Position numbers and translations under genes: made by a program. 64,000 bases of DNA from Lunularia cruciata. Its lineage: Eukaryota > Streptophyta > Marchantiopsida > Lunulariales > Lunulariaceae. How positions within the stretch are numbered: the first letter of the stretch is position 1; each line of letters opens with the position of its first letter. The notes under the pieces are model-generated. The model was not told the DNA's origin and did not search any database. It saw only the letters and a list, made by a program, of their open reading frames with translations. Positions 33,401 to 46,300 of the stretch are shown here, piece by piece. Location of the stretch: the NCBI GenBank assembly GCA_948567375.1, contig OX419757.1:76508001-76572000 (forward strand), given 5' to 3'.

Positions 33401-33522
33401 GAATCAAATACAAATCTGATTTGAATGAAAAATGAATAAATTATTTATGACACTTTACAATTCAGAAATGAATTGTGTTTCTATTATGATAATGAATGAT
33501 GCTGATATATATCGTATAACAA

Positions 33523-36500
33523 TATATACATGCACCACAAAATTAACGAGTATGGCTGTACAAGATTTAGTATCTTCTTGAAATATTATATTGAAAATTA
33601 TATGGTGTGACGATAATTCTAGTCAAAGTCGGGTAATGGCATTAAACCTCCCGGTCACACTCAACAATTTTACGTGGTGTCACCGGGCATATTAGCATGT
33701 ACTGTACTGTTGGAGCGATTTTGGTCAAACTCGTCGGCTTCTAGTATGTACGCTTTCTAATCCAGCTGTACGTGCAGCCAAGCAGCTATGTCCCTCACTA
33801 CACGCGGTTCCCCACTATGCTTCTGGAGTGAGTGACATGGCTTCTCGACCTGCCCATACACCTGGGTTAGAAAGCCTACGTACTGGACACGGATGAATTT
33901 GACGCACAACCATCAGTGTTCACAATACAATTTGGTGAAATACCAAACACTCTTCTTCTCTACTCTAACCATCGAGATAGGGATCGCAGTAGTTGCGGGA
34001 TCTGCCATCGTCGGCAATCTATCTATCTGCTGCACCGGCGATGTCCTGGCCACGTTACGCGCCATTGAGGCATGGGGCAGGACGCTATCCAACCAGGAAC
34101 TATGCTGTCTTGGGAAAAGTCGAAATATTTGCTCGCACGCCGTTGAAATGATTGAAAGGTCCCAAATTGTGCGTCGTAAATCGCGTTAGAATTTTGGGTC
34201 TCTTCCATCCATCTCACGGAACAATGGACGGGATTCTGTGAGCTGCCAGGATGTTTATGGGAGACTCAACAGTAGGGGTGCGGCGTGCTTCGTCTCTGAT
34301 TGGCAGACTGGGCAGAAACTCTCGGTGGTGGTGGGGCTGCCCAGCAGCTGGGAGCTGCCGATATATTTGCATACGATAGGGCAAGATAAGAAAGTCAGAG
34401 GACCCGGTATTCTGCCTTGGATTCGCTTCAGCAGTGGTCTGAGCCTAATTCTAAAGCTAGATCCGGATTGCCGTGTTTCTCCTCCGAGAACTATTCCCTT
34501 CAACTTGCGCTGCAGTAAGTAGGAAACATTCTACCTTCCCTTTTTGATAAAACGCTGTGCCATGGGAAATTCCCAAACTTGTTTCTTCTTTTGCTAGCGG
34601 AAAGACAACAACAACATCCCCAACAACAGTAGTTGCACAAAAATGTTTGCCATTCTTCAGAAGATTGGATAATGCTGTGCGTGTTGTATCACAGATGCGA
34701 TCCAATCATTCTCGTAGTGAGAAAGAATCAAACTCCTCTCACACTCTACACTGCACAAACGCAGCTCCCGCTTGGTTGTTCGAAACGAGAACTTGTTCGC
34801 ATCGAATCATTGGCTGCTCTATTCCTCGTCTTTCCTCAACAGTAACCCGTGCTTCGATGTAATCTGATAGGTATCTCTAGAGGAAAGAAACTTTCCGCCA
34901 AATTTTAGGGTCATCCGAAGCCGACTACTCCGCTAGAGGGTTTGGAACGCAGCCTTGCGTGGATGTTGTATGTGGACCATAGAACTTTGGATGCTTCTCC
35001 TCTCCTCAATTTGATCAGTGTGTGGAACACCCCAGTTACCGGGATGCCTGTGTACCGTAGTAAGAAGTTTAGAGGGCCCCATTGTCGGGCAGTAGGTTTT
35101 GCCTGCTGTTTAGCCCAATCTCACCGCCGGAGAGAGCTGACAGGTACGGGCATGGGTAGGCTTTATCCATGGGGAAGGAGAATGGGTCACATGTTCCGTA
35201 CTATACTTTTTTTAATACGATTGTCCTGTGGACCAGTATACAATTCTTCGAGAATATCTTTTGGAGTACTCAAAACTTGATTTGCGCCGACCTGTAAGCC
35301 ATGGATGGAGCTTGAACTTGTACTGAAATTGAAGAGAACTAAGAGGTAGATGTCTTTTTCACACAGTCCGTTAAAGATCTGCTTTGCTTTTCCTGCTTTG
35401 CTTTACAGACTAGGTGAGTTCATTCTACTTCGCTGCCGAAGTCTACAGTCAGCAGAGACTGAAAATTAAGCGATTGAATTTCTTACAATCTCCTTTACAC
35501 AATATTCATGGTAATCAGATAAGTTCTTCAAAGTCTACAGTGTACCTAAAAGGCCATGCGTACTGTAGAAGTCTACGTGCAAGGATACAATGAAGACAAG
35601 CGTGAGCCTATGAAGATTTTTCACGCAAATGTCATACAGTGGTTAACCTGGGAAAAGAGCATAGCATTGGGAGTGAGACGATTACACAGCTGTTGAGACT
35701 ATCATTACTCTACGCGAAAAGGTCTTCAGAGCAAAGGTTGGCTGCGCAAGTTTGTCATGAGGCGTGGTTGTACGGTCTAATGTTTCAGTAGTGGTTAGAC
35801 TCACAATAAAATAGGTTTGAGCTTATCATCACCAAGCGTGAGAAGGTCCGGAGCACTAGCTCATTGTGCAGAATTTTCCGTGGGTTTATGCAGAATCATT
35901 ACCCCACGTTAAATAGTCCGTAGACAAATTAGCGCATATTGTTGACATTTTGAGACCCTATTCATAGTTGCAGTTACATTGAAGTAATTGGTTCCAACTG
36001 AAAGTTATATAGGACATATTTGCGTATTACAAATACGCAATCGAGACAAACCGAGACACAATAATATGCTTGGCAACTGAGCTCCAAGTTTCCCAACATG
36101 TTGGTGGTCTCCGGTCCCTATTCGGAACTGGAGATATACCAGTGGATAAATTGGTGCACTGGAGACGATAACAAATATGAATTACCAAGAAAGGTTCTCG
36201 TATTCCAGTACTGTATAGTAAAAGAACTATCTGCAGTTTCTCAGGGGTTCCACGCAGGTAAACTTTGGTAAATAATAATGCATAATACAATGTTGTCACA
36301 GCCATCTGCCCAATTCTGAACTCATCCCTTACAATTCGAACAGCAATTATTGACTTTCTCATACTCAGTACATCAACCCCCTTTGGTTGATGCAAGATTT
36401 CACTGCAATGCTAGTCATCCCTTCATCCGTAGTAAGACAGGAAATTCCCTTTGATGGCTTTTTCGAGAACTTACCAATTCGAGCAAAGTTTCTGGTTGGG

Positions 36501-38691
36501 AGCAACAATCTGATCAAGTGTAGACTAAATTTAGTTGACTGATGTTCATTCTTGCACACGGAATCTTTTCTAAGGTGCTCCAAGAACACTTGAAAATTTG
36601 TTTCGCCCGCGAACAAACTACTACGGTAGTCAGACTGGAATCATTGAGGTTACGAAAGAACTACACAGACACACGTGGGTATCCGTGAAAGTATCCACGC
36701 ACATAATATTTCGTCACTGTGTATGTCTGGGCTTAAACTCGAACGACTCAAGGGAACGTCCTACAAACCTTCGAAGGTTTGAACTGACTGGACAGTTCCC
36801 ATACCCGGCTGGATTTGCCCTGGTTGCAGCTTCGGTCTTACTTTCCCACTATGTTAATATCTCATCTCACTTGTCCATGGTACAGTTTAAATTTGGAGGT
36901 ACATCTCGGGTAAAAGGATCCCTTGTTTAGCTGTTCGGTCCAGATCTAGCTGAAATGTCCGAATATTTTCTTTCTAGCTTTTGCAGGCAATAAGTTAACA
37001 AGATGGATCCAAAGTTTACCTGTCGCTGTTTTGCTATTATAGAAGTAACCTCCTCAAAATACAGACAGAATCCGAAGAACTCAAATCGGAAATCAACGAA
37101 AAGTACAGTCGCATCCACGACCCACCGTGCAAGTCAGGACTTCCACATATTCGTGCATCGGATTCTGAAGTTTTATGTAGATTAACCTGAAGTGGAAGAA
37201 CCTTGTGACGAATTTGACGAATTTGACGAATTCAACGTCACTACAACCAAACTAGTTCCATCTAATGTACCGTAATCTGACTTAATTCAAAACAGCTCAA
37301 ACATAGTCGCCAAAAAGCAGCATCCACTTCGTGTCGGAGTCAGTGTCAACTGGGATGGCAAATCCGGAAGGATCCAATGTTCAAGCGCAGCTGGGTTTGA
37401 CCTGATTTTGAGTCCACAGTATCACGTCACACTGTTGACTCGCATCTATGGGTGAATGTCCTCGTCAGAAGAATCTTGGAAAGAATTTGAGATACGCACC
37501 GTCGATTTGCGAATGTGTATCTAAAGTGTTGCGTGAAAGAACAGGAAAGGGGTGTAAGATAATTCTGTCCTCCAGAATAGTGACGATGGAAAACCCGTGT
37601 TTAATCCGACTCGTGAATGTGGCGTGGTGCGCATCCGAACTGCGTATGGGAGAATATGACGGGTTTTGGATCGCGGGTAGGGATTGCACCGTGTCGTTGT
37701 AATAGGTGAGTCGCGAGGCTTCCAGCTGACAGGCCGTTGTCTGGTGTGACGCACTGCAAGGTACAGGAACAAGAGGCGTTGTAGAACCGGCGTTTGCTAC
37801 ACGATACTTGCTATGAGTGGATTGTCGGAGAGACTCTACTGTTGTCACCAGCCCTTTTGGCGACCGTCGCGAGGCAGGCAATGTACCGTGGAGTCGAGAG
37901 AGGGGCCTGGGAATTTAAGGAACGGGAAGGAGGAGGAGGAGGAGGAGGGGCATCATGGGGGAGCGGTGGCAGGATCGTGAGAGCGTGGTTGAGAAGTACG
38001 GACCCGAACAGAGCGGCGCGCGGCGCGCGTCCTTTGCACCATGGCCCAACAGTCAACGCCATGCGCACTGCCAGTCGTTGTCGGACGCGCAACACGCGCT
38101 TAGTGGCCGACAGAAGTATTCATTACAAGGAAGCTGACGTCATGGCCTGCTTCTCGCGCGGCTCTCCCGCTCGTGTCCCGAATCCCCGCGTACCGTGAGG
38201 CGTGGCCCACCGATGGGGGACCCGCTCTGGTGGACGGTGGCTGTGCCTTCCGTCCCCCACGCCCGCGCCCGGCTTAACGCTCCGCCAGGCATGCAGGGGC
38301 CCCATTGGCACAGCCCACCGGTGGCAGCCTAGATTCGAGCTCTGGCTGTGCAGGCCCGGTTCCCCAGGGTTCGGTTCACTGAGTCCGCGACCCGACCCGA
38401 CCCGACCTGCGACGATGCCCGACTGTTCTTTCGTGGGTCACTATTCTACATCAAATTTGCGACCGGACCCGCCCTCATCTGGCCGGACCCGAGTTTCTCC
38501 TGTACTATTGTTTGTTGCCACTGCTGCTGCCCTGCCCGGGCTGGCTGCTGCCCCAAAACAAACAGTGAGAGAGTCGTCTGCCTGCCAGAGAGACAGGTAA
38601 ATGCGGGCCCGCCAGGCAAGTCGAGCCATACTACCATACCACCAGGCACTTCAGTTCTCCATCCATCCATCCATCATTTCTTTCTCCTTTC
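33523..38691. other. Intergenic region upstream of the bHLH gene
   Basis: No coding region, RNA gene or element that I can support. GC content rises towards 38,000. Simple repeats: GACGAATTT x3 (37,206-37,232), GGA run (37,926-37,949), CCGAC run near 38,390 and CCAT run near 38,660. The last lies in the probable 5' UTR. The bHLH promoter must lie in the right-hand part, but no clear TATA box stands out. Confidence 0.5.
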
Positions 38692-41600
38692 ATGGCAGCG
38701 CAGCAGGGCGTCGTCGTAGTCTCTTCGTCGTCTCGCTTGCTTGGTCCCCACCCCTCACCGTCCTCCTGTTCCAGGACTCTCCTCTGCTCCTTGCCCCCAG
38801 CAGCAGCATCAGCCGCAGCTGCACTACTACCTTCTAGTTCTACCCAGCAGTATCGGTTTCCTGCGGCTGCGCCTTCCGCTGCAGCCTTCCACCATCACCA
38901 GTTGAACCAGAACACCACCACCCAGCAGCTGCAGCAGCAGCCCCCATTCTTGAGCCCTCCTGCTTTCTCCTCCGGACTCCATTTAGAGATGCAACCGGCT
39001 TCCATGCTGGGCTCTCGTGGCCCGGTGCCCGGCGTCAGCAGCGCTCGCCCCTCGCTTAGCAATGCGGCGCTTGCCATGCCTTCTCTCCTGAGCCCCCCTC
39101 ACCAACAGCCCGCTATGCAATTCGAGCAAGCGGAGCAGACTCCTCCCGCCATGGATGAATTTCTCGAGCAAATGTTCTCTCTCCCTTCTTGGTCCGAAAT
39201 GGCGGGCGCTGGACGCGCCCCCTGGGACTTCAATGCTGCCGCTGGTGCGGCAACGCGCTTGGGTGTCGATGCCCAGAAACTCTTCACCATGTCGTTGCTG
39301 CCCCCCGGATTGATGGGTTCTCACAATCGAGATTTGCAAGACGGAGCTGATAGTGCTCATGTCGGCGACAGTGTTCTCGGCTACTCCAACGACGATCACC
39401 TGCTCGGTGCTCGCCTGCGCGGACTGCAAGAAACGTCCACAGCAGTTCCAGGTACCCGCCTCGTTGTTTACTCATCGATCGCATTGCAAATTGTGACCTC
39501 ACAGAGTTGCATTTGCCGTGCGTCTCGAGGAAGAGTAGTAGGAGGAATAAAGCAAGCTCCTAAAGAAAGATTATTAATAGTTCAGCATATGTAAGGAGAC
39601 ACTTTTAGAGCATTTTCTCGGCTGGATTTGCCTTGACAGTAATGCTGCAGGTTCTAACTGAGCCGATTCGATACAATTCCAGGCATCGGAACTCGAGGAG
39701 GAGCGACTCTCACGAGGTCGCCTTCTGTAGGAAGCAGTGGAAGTGAGGGATCAGGTGGTCCTCAATCCCCTCCTCCCATTGCCCCGACATGGAGGCAGCC
39801 GTATGTTGGTGGAGTTCCACCCTTGCCTCTGGGTTTAGGACAAGCAAAGCCAGAAACACTCCTTCGAGGAGACTCCGGGGAGGCACATCTTCTTGGGAAA
39901 AGGTCTCGTGATGAAGACGAGGTGTCCATGAGAGATACTCATACAGGGAACAATGTGAGTGACTTAAGGCAATTGAACCTACTTCTCACTCAATAGGAGC
40001 TCATTAAGGCAACGCAATTGGAGATTTAGGGACCCTCTTTTTATGTACCTGCCTCCTGATTACCATGCTAGAGTTTTCAGTAAACAGTTACTGATGGATT
40101 GGCGACAGAGACCTTCAGTCATTTAACATTGGGAAATACATATCTTACCATCGCAGGTTCGCGATGCTCCTCAAGGCCTTTTTGCCTCGTTTGCGGGCGG
40201 GCAAGTATCTCAGACCCAATTGCCCCGTTCAGCTGGTCAACAGTCCCATCAACAGGTCGGTTTCTGAAATGGCAAACTTATTGTCGTCAGCTGGGCTCAG
40301 CCTGACTTAGGAATTTCAGCACATTAAAAGAAATGCAAGCTGAAAATTTGCAGCGTACTCCTCTACGCAGGGAAATGGTGCATCGTCTCAAGGTGTGCAG
40401 CAAGGGCAAGCGGTTCCCACCTATGGAAGTCCATCTACAGGAACGCAACCTCATTCAAATTCCGGTGTCGCGGTTGCAGCTCGACCTCGAGTACGAGCTC
40501 GACGTGGGCAAGCAACGGATCCTCACAGCATTGCCGAGAGGGTAGCGTTTCCCGCTCGCTTCAACTTTTACAATTCAGTACATCCAGCCTGTCGTGAATG
40601 TCAAGACGTGTGTAGTCTAGAGTTGGGTAATTCGATGTTCGGGGCCATTCTACGAGGGTATTTCAAATTTAATCTTCACTTCCGACAATGCGCGTTCCAT
40701 CACGTGAGTGACTTATTTTGGTTTTGCTTGGGCTTTGCAGCTCCGAAGAGAGCGGATAGCAGAGAGAATGAAGGCACTGCAAGAGCTCGTTCCCAACTCC
40801 AACAAGGTAAGATCTTACATTTTCCAATTTTGGGCTCTTTACTGAATCAGGCACACCGTTGGTCCAGAGTTGGAGGACGTCGCAGGTCGCCTGAATTGGA
40901 TGCACTACCTGCTTCATTAGCCTATTCCGATAAGGGTACTCAATAGTTAAGGAGGATCGTCACCCCACAAGCCACCTGGACGAGAATGAGGAGTTCAAAC
41001 ACCTGGGCTAGGTAGCGCGCTTCATTGTCCCAGCAAGCAGGAACTCAGGGTCGAGACGAATTCCTTGCGGGGAGTATGTAGAGGACCATGACTATCCTAT
41101 TTGGAGGGTGCAAATTTGGTGTACTCGGCAATTTCTAGGGGAAGGTTTGGCGTAAAGTGTCATCTTAAGCAGCGGGCTGGAGAACTCATCCTCCTTCCAA
41201 CGTTATCACCCTTGGGGAACTTTCAGTAAAGTAGTGGAAGTGTAAACTGGATTTACGATCTCGTCATCTTCTGAGTCAGATTGAGCAATATCGGCCATTC
41301 TTTACAGTTCAGCTAAGGCTGTAGTGAGCGGCAGGTGGAAACAAAGAACGCACCTTGGGTTTTGTAAGGATATCAGAGTGGGAGTATCTAATCACGTTGA
41401 ACCTGGGCAGTTTCCCCGGAGGGAAAGTGGTGAATTTGGACGCCGGCAGTTGCATTTACTGCTCGACGAGTTGCGCTACTATTCCAGCTTGGGTGAAGTA
41501 CGAAGTTTCGACAGGAGTGTTCCCTCTATGAGTTCGGCTTTGAAAATACTTAGAAACTGCCAGTAAGCTACTTATTTACGATTATTGCCCAACGCATCTA

Positions 41601-43346
41601 GCTGTACATCAAAGCCGACCAATTAGGTTTCCTCAGATGTTTTCAACGAGGATGTAGAATTCGCGAAACCCAATCTCGTGACATATTACAGCACCGCGCT
41701 TACATTCATCGGGGAATGTGTGGACCCTTATCTATGATTATCTTGGTATGAGAATCATACCCGGTCATCCGTGCAGATTACCTCATAAGGATTCTTCTTG
41801 GGGGACAGCTTGTCCCCACAGTGGTCATAGTTAATGTCGACTCTCTACCCGACCAGATCGGATCGCCGTTTTGTTTTCTCAAATACCTTTAAATGAAATC
41901 GTTCGGTGCTTGTGATCATTCGTGAACTGAAGTTCGGGATGGAGAGTTGCTCAACCCATTCTGTGTGATAGAGCACGAATTCAATGAGCGAGATGTTTAT
42001 TAGGACCATGATTTCCCCGAAGCCCAGGTCTTACCCAATTGTACGCCAGGTTTAGGAGGAGTCGAGAATTACTTTTAGTACCCTCGAGTGTCTTGAGCAC
42101 GTTACGTTGTCAGAAGTGATGCGGTTGAGTTCATCTTCTGATCCGACCGTGTAGTTGGCGGTCCATTAGCATATTTGAGTCAGCAAGTTGGAATCCTTGC
42201 TCAAGGTTATACTTACGCGCACCAAACTTGAAACCTCTTGTTGGCGGATACCGAATCAAGTCGATCGTCGTCGTTGCGTTTTGACCTGTCTTGATACTTG
42301 GCATCTAATCCATCCACTGACTCGAATTTGAAATTTATTTTATGACCACGTACGGCCATACGCAGTTTGACTTGTCTGGTTGGCTCTTTGGTGAAGTTGT
42401 CATGATATTTGTCACGCTGTTTAGCCACATTCGTGACGTTGGTTATGGTGCATCTGCAGACCGATAAGGCGTCCATGCTTGACGAGATTATCGACTATGT
42501 GAAGTTTTTGCAATTACAAGTGAAGGTGAGAGATTATATTTCCGTGGAAGGCAGTTTTGTTGGGCCATATTTATTAGTTGCCTGCAGAATCAGGAACCAT
42601 TTCTCATGTTCTCGTCTCGCTTTGCCTCGGTCTTGCAGGTGTTAAGTATGAGTAGACTCGGAGGTGCTGGTGCAGTTGCGCCACTCGTCGCCGACTTACC
42701 CTCCGAGGTAGTGGTATCCTGACTTCTCTCGGTGTCATTTGCCTTCCATCAGAGTAGATCGTGGAATGGATTTCTTCAAACTGTTGAAGAATATTACACT
42801 GAATACGACGGCTTGTGCTAATGCATTTCGCAGGGTCCTAGCAATTATGTGAATGCCACAATCGGTCGCGTCAACGGAGCTCCGAGCCCATCTCAGGACG
42901 GATTAGCGCTCACGGAGAGACAAGTAGCTCGTCTCATGGAGGAAGATATGGGTTCCGCAATGCAGTACTTACAAAGCAAGGGCCTTTGCCTTATGCCTAT
43001 TAGCCTTGCATCATCAATCTCCAGTGCGAATTCAACCCGAGCTCAAGGAGGAGGTGCACCACAAGGTTCTGGTGACAGGCACCGATCAGAAGTGTCAGCA
43101 TCGGCAGCGGTAGTTGTGAGCAGCGCCCCGTTGAACTCAACAGCGGCCCCATCCGTCAGTGCAAGTATTGATGGAGACAGCGCCAATAAGATGGGAAACG
43201 GCGCTGCCAAGAACAACACCAAGGATGGCAGAGACGTAGCAGTCGTCGATAACAAGACCAGTGGAGGCGCAAGTACCCCATCAAAGCAGTCCCCAAAGGC
43301 TACCAAATTCAAGGGAAAGGAAGAGTCTCAAAGACGAAGCCAATAA
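38692..43346 (+). CDS. LRL: LRL-subfamily bHLH transcription factor, eight exons
   Basis: Coding exons 38,692-39,451, 39,683-39,954, 40,157-40,255, 40,371-40,541, 40,741-40,806, 42,460-42,525, 42,639-42,707 and 42,834-43,346. All introns are GT-AG, the reading phase is kept and the product is 671 residues. The Gln/Ala/Ser-rich N-terminus holds [13 protein letters not shown] (from residue 155), conserved in this subfamily. The bHLH domain spans residues 425-485. Its basic region [14 protein letters not shown] has the E-box contacts H429, E433 and R437. Helix 2 is [31 protein letters not shown] follows, as in LRL/subfamily XI proteins. These nuclear factors control root-hair and rhizoid development in other land plants. 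The 1,653-bp fifth intron is the longest. The start is the first ATG of an open exon. Exon 4's acceptor is the least certain junction. Confidence 0.93.
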
Positions 43347-46300
43347 TTCCGTCTGGCAGGAAAGCAGGTCCTCGCTCAGTTTCCGGTGAACGAAGTCAGC
43401 CGGCCACCCAAAGCAATTTTGCTAGCGTCCAGGTACTCCGTGCTGGGAGATGAGGGTGCCGTAGGTCTGGCCTAAGCTTCGCATCTTGAGATTGGCGTTA
43501 TCTCGCACCCAGACCCCACGACTACGGCAACGACGACCTTAACACAACCTCTGGTTGGTGCCTGTGCTGTGTAGCACGCTGCCACTTGGCGGCCGCTCTT
43601 CGAAATTTTTAGTCATGCGGTTGAAGCATCCATGTTGAGAACGTGCAGAGCAGCGAATCAGAAAAACCTCGAATCTGAAACCTCACTTCATGGTACGGGT
43701 CCCCAGTGTCCCGATTGATTACCTTTGTTTCGGCGGAAAGTCGTCTCCTCTCGTAGAAGCAGTAGGAGGTATCGTCCGGTCCATCCATCTGATCGGTACA
43801 ATGAACAAAGAAGAAAAGTCATCCGGGAAAATTTACGACCTCTGAAATTTCCTCGAGTCTGACACCAACCATCTTTGTGTGCAGAGTTTGGAAGAATTAC
43901 AAACCAGGGTGTTATCTAGTTCAACTTACTCTGTATTTCTTCCATTGCTTACAGACTTCATAAACTTGAACGCGCAAACTACTGTTTATCGTAGCTTTGC
44001 TTTGTACCAAATTCAAGACCGCTTCTTGTTGTGCTCTGCTTAAATTTATGCAAGAGCCACCTGAGCAGGAAAGTCTCAGGCAAGCGGCGTGCGCTCTTTA
44101 ACAATGAAGTGAAAGTTTCATTCAAATCACAGCCTGTGTCTCTTCAAGATGAATGACTTAAGATTAATGTTGGCCTCTTGCATGGATGTCGCTTTTCGAG
44201 TCCCGCACTTCTTGTTATTACTCGCTCCCAGGCATTGTTTACCACACTTCTCTTTTGCATCAGGTCATCTAGTGTGGGGATCCGGGAAATCGATCGGTGT
44301 CTCATGTTGGGATCAAACATAACGGACCCCCGTCCCTAGCTAGTGTCATGTTGTTTTAAATGCTTTTGTACCCCTATGAAGAAAAGCTTGCATGCCGAAT
44401 CTGAGTCGCGTTGGCTTTTAGTAGGACACGTTCGTCCTTTGCCCATACAGGTTGCAGACGGATACATCTACATGAAGATGTTGGGTCCCAGTCGATCTCC
44501 ATGATGCAACTCTCCGGGTCTTCAGAAAATTGGTCGGGTCTGTTTTTGCGGCCACCTTGGACTCTTTCTTCGTGTAACGAACTAAAGTGTGCGACTCCCG
44601 ACGGATATGAGACAATAACGGGAATTTACGGATGAATATTGGTCGAAAACCTGCGGTCTTGTGTCATCCCATCTTTTGGGGACCAGCTGTCATCGCCCCC
44701 AATTTCGTTCGCGACGTAAAAGAAGAGTTGTCGGAACCTTCTCCGTGCTGCTTGGGTATGAAATTGGTTTTGACAATACCATCGGTGACAGTTTGCGGTT
44801 CTAATTCGATGTTCCCTTTCCAGCTGACTTCCATTTCTGGAACCACCATTCTATAAACTCGAGGAAAGAATGGGCTATCAGTTATGAGCTAGGGCCATAG
44901 GTTCTTTACTTTGGTCGCCTCATACAGTATAATCTTTGGCCCCGGGGATCAGTGGACCATATAACAAGAAGTCACTAAATGAATCTTTGTCGTCTGCTCT
45001 AGCCAGCTACTCGGTTGGTGCACAGATGAACTCTTACTGGCCGATCTTCAGTCAAAAGATATTATCACAGACGTTCACGGTCACTGTCTTTTTCTCTCCC
45101 AGGACTCTTATCTTAATTCGGACAGGCAGGGCGGCAAGCACGATGTCTTCAAGTATGAGCGGAATCAAGCCGGACAATTTTCTCATCATCGTCACCTGAC
45201 TGGCCTCGCACCTACTGCAAATTACGATTTTGCGAGCAATCAGACCAAGGCACGATCATTACAGGAGGGCGGGACAGAGGTAGTCGACCCGAATGAGCAC
45301 TCGCGATAACTCAAGGAACCGAATAGTTGGATGTTGAGGAGCGCGAATGACCAGTGAAAGCTGGGCAGGGATCCGCGCATTAGACGCACTGATCCTCACC
45401 CCAAAGTTGACCAAAGCACTAGGGATGTGCATGTGGCTGATGAAATGATGAGAATTTTCAGTCGCTCTTAACTTCAACGATATCTGGATAATTACAGCTA
45501 TTGCTTAAACGTGCGAGCGGGCTATGTCGAGCTAGCTTGAGCTCGACACAAAAAAGATTGACACCTTTTCCCTTTCTGTACGAGATGATTGAGACGGAAT
45601 GGATGGACCCAGTCTCCAAGGTCGGTGACTCATCATGAATCGCGCCTGCCTAGTACATACTGCGGAAGTTCGACAAACCACAAGAGATCTTTTTCTCGGA
45701 AAATCACATCTGTTGTACTCAAGATTTGGAAAGTCTCATCCATCATTAGATAACTGAAACTGAGCTTTTTGTGGACCACTGTCACTCCAACTGATCCAGT
45801 GGAAGTGGACATAGATCTGGTGCTTTAGAGGTGAAGGCCATGACACCACCATCGTCGTCATCTCAAAGTCAAGGAATTAGACAGGTTTACTTCACAGAGC
45901 TTTAATTAAACAACTCCAGACTGACGTCTGATATAATTTCTACGCTCTGCACCTGACTAAACTAACAGCGCTTAGAGATGTAACTTTGTTCCCCGACAGA
46001 AAGACTACAACAAGGCAGATATTATTCTGTTCAAATCCTCTCCATGTAGTTCAACCTGGAACCGGGAAGCTGCCTGACACGGCATGTGTTATCTTAATGT
46101 TAGGTACATGAAGCTATTGCTGCTATGAGGCGTTGTGATGAATATACAGAACTCCGAATGGATTTCTCTTGAGATAGTTTCATCTCGAGGCAGACATGGT
46201 GATTATTACACTCTGCACACGGCGCGACCATCCTTCCACAACTACCTCATCACTTTCAACTTCAAATTTTGGCAAAATGCTAACGAAGAATTTAATTCTG

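Noticed and set aside
33893-35280. Several open frames of 60-112 codons upstream of the bHLH gene
   Set aside because: They have no motif, no splice pattern and no consistent strand.
37794-38311. Overlapping long open frames in GC-rich DNA on both strands
   Set aside because: High GC removes stops. The translations are compositionally biased and resemble no family.
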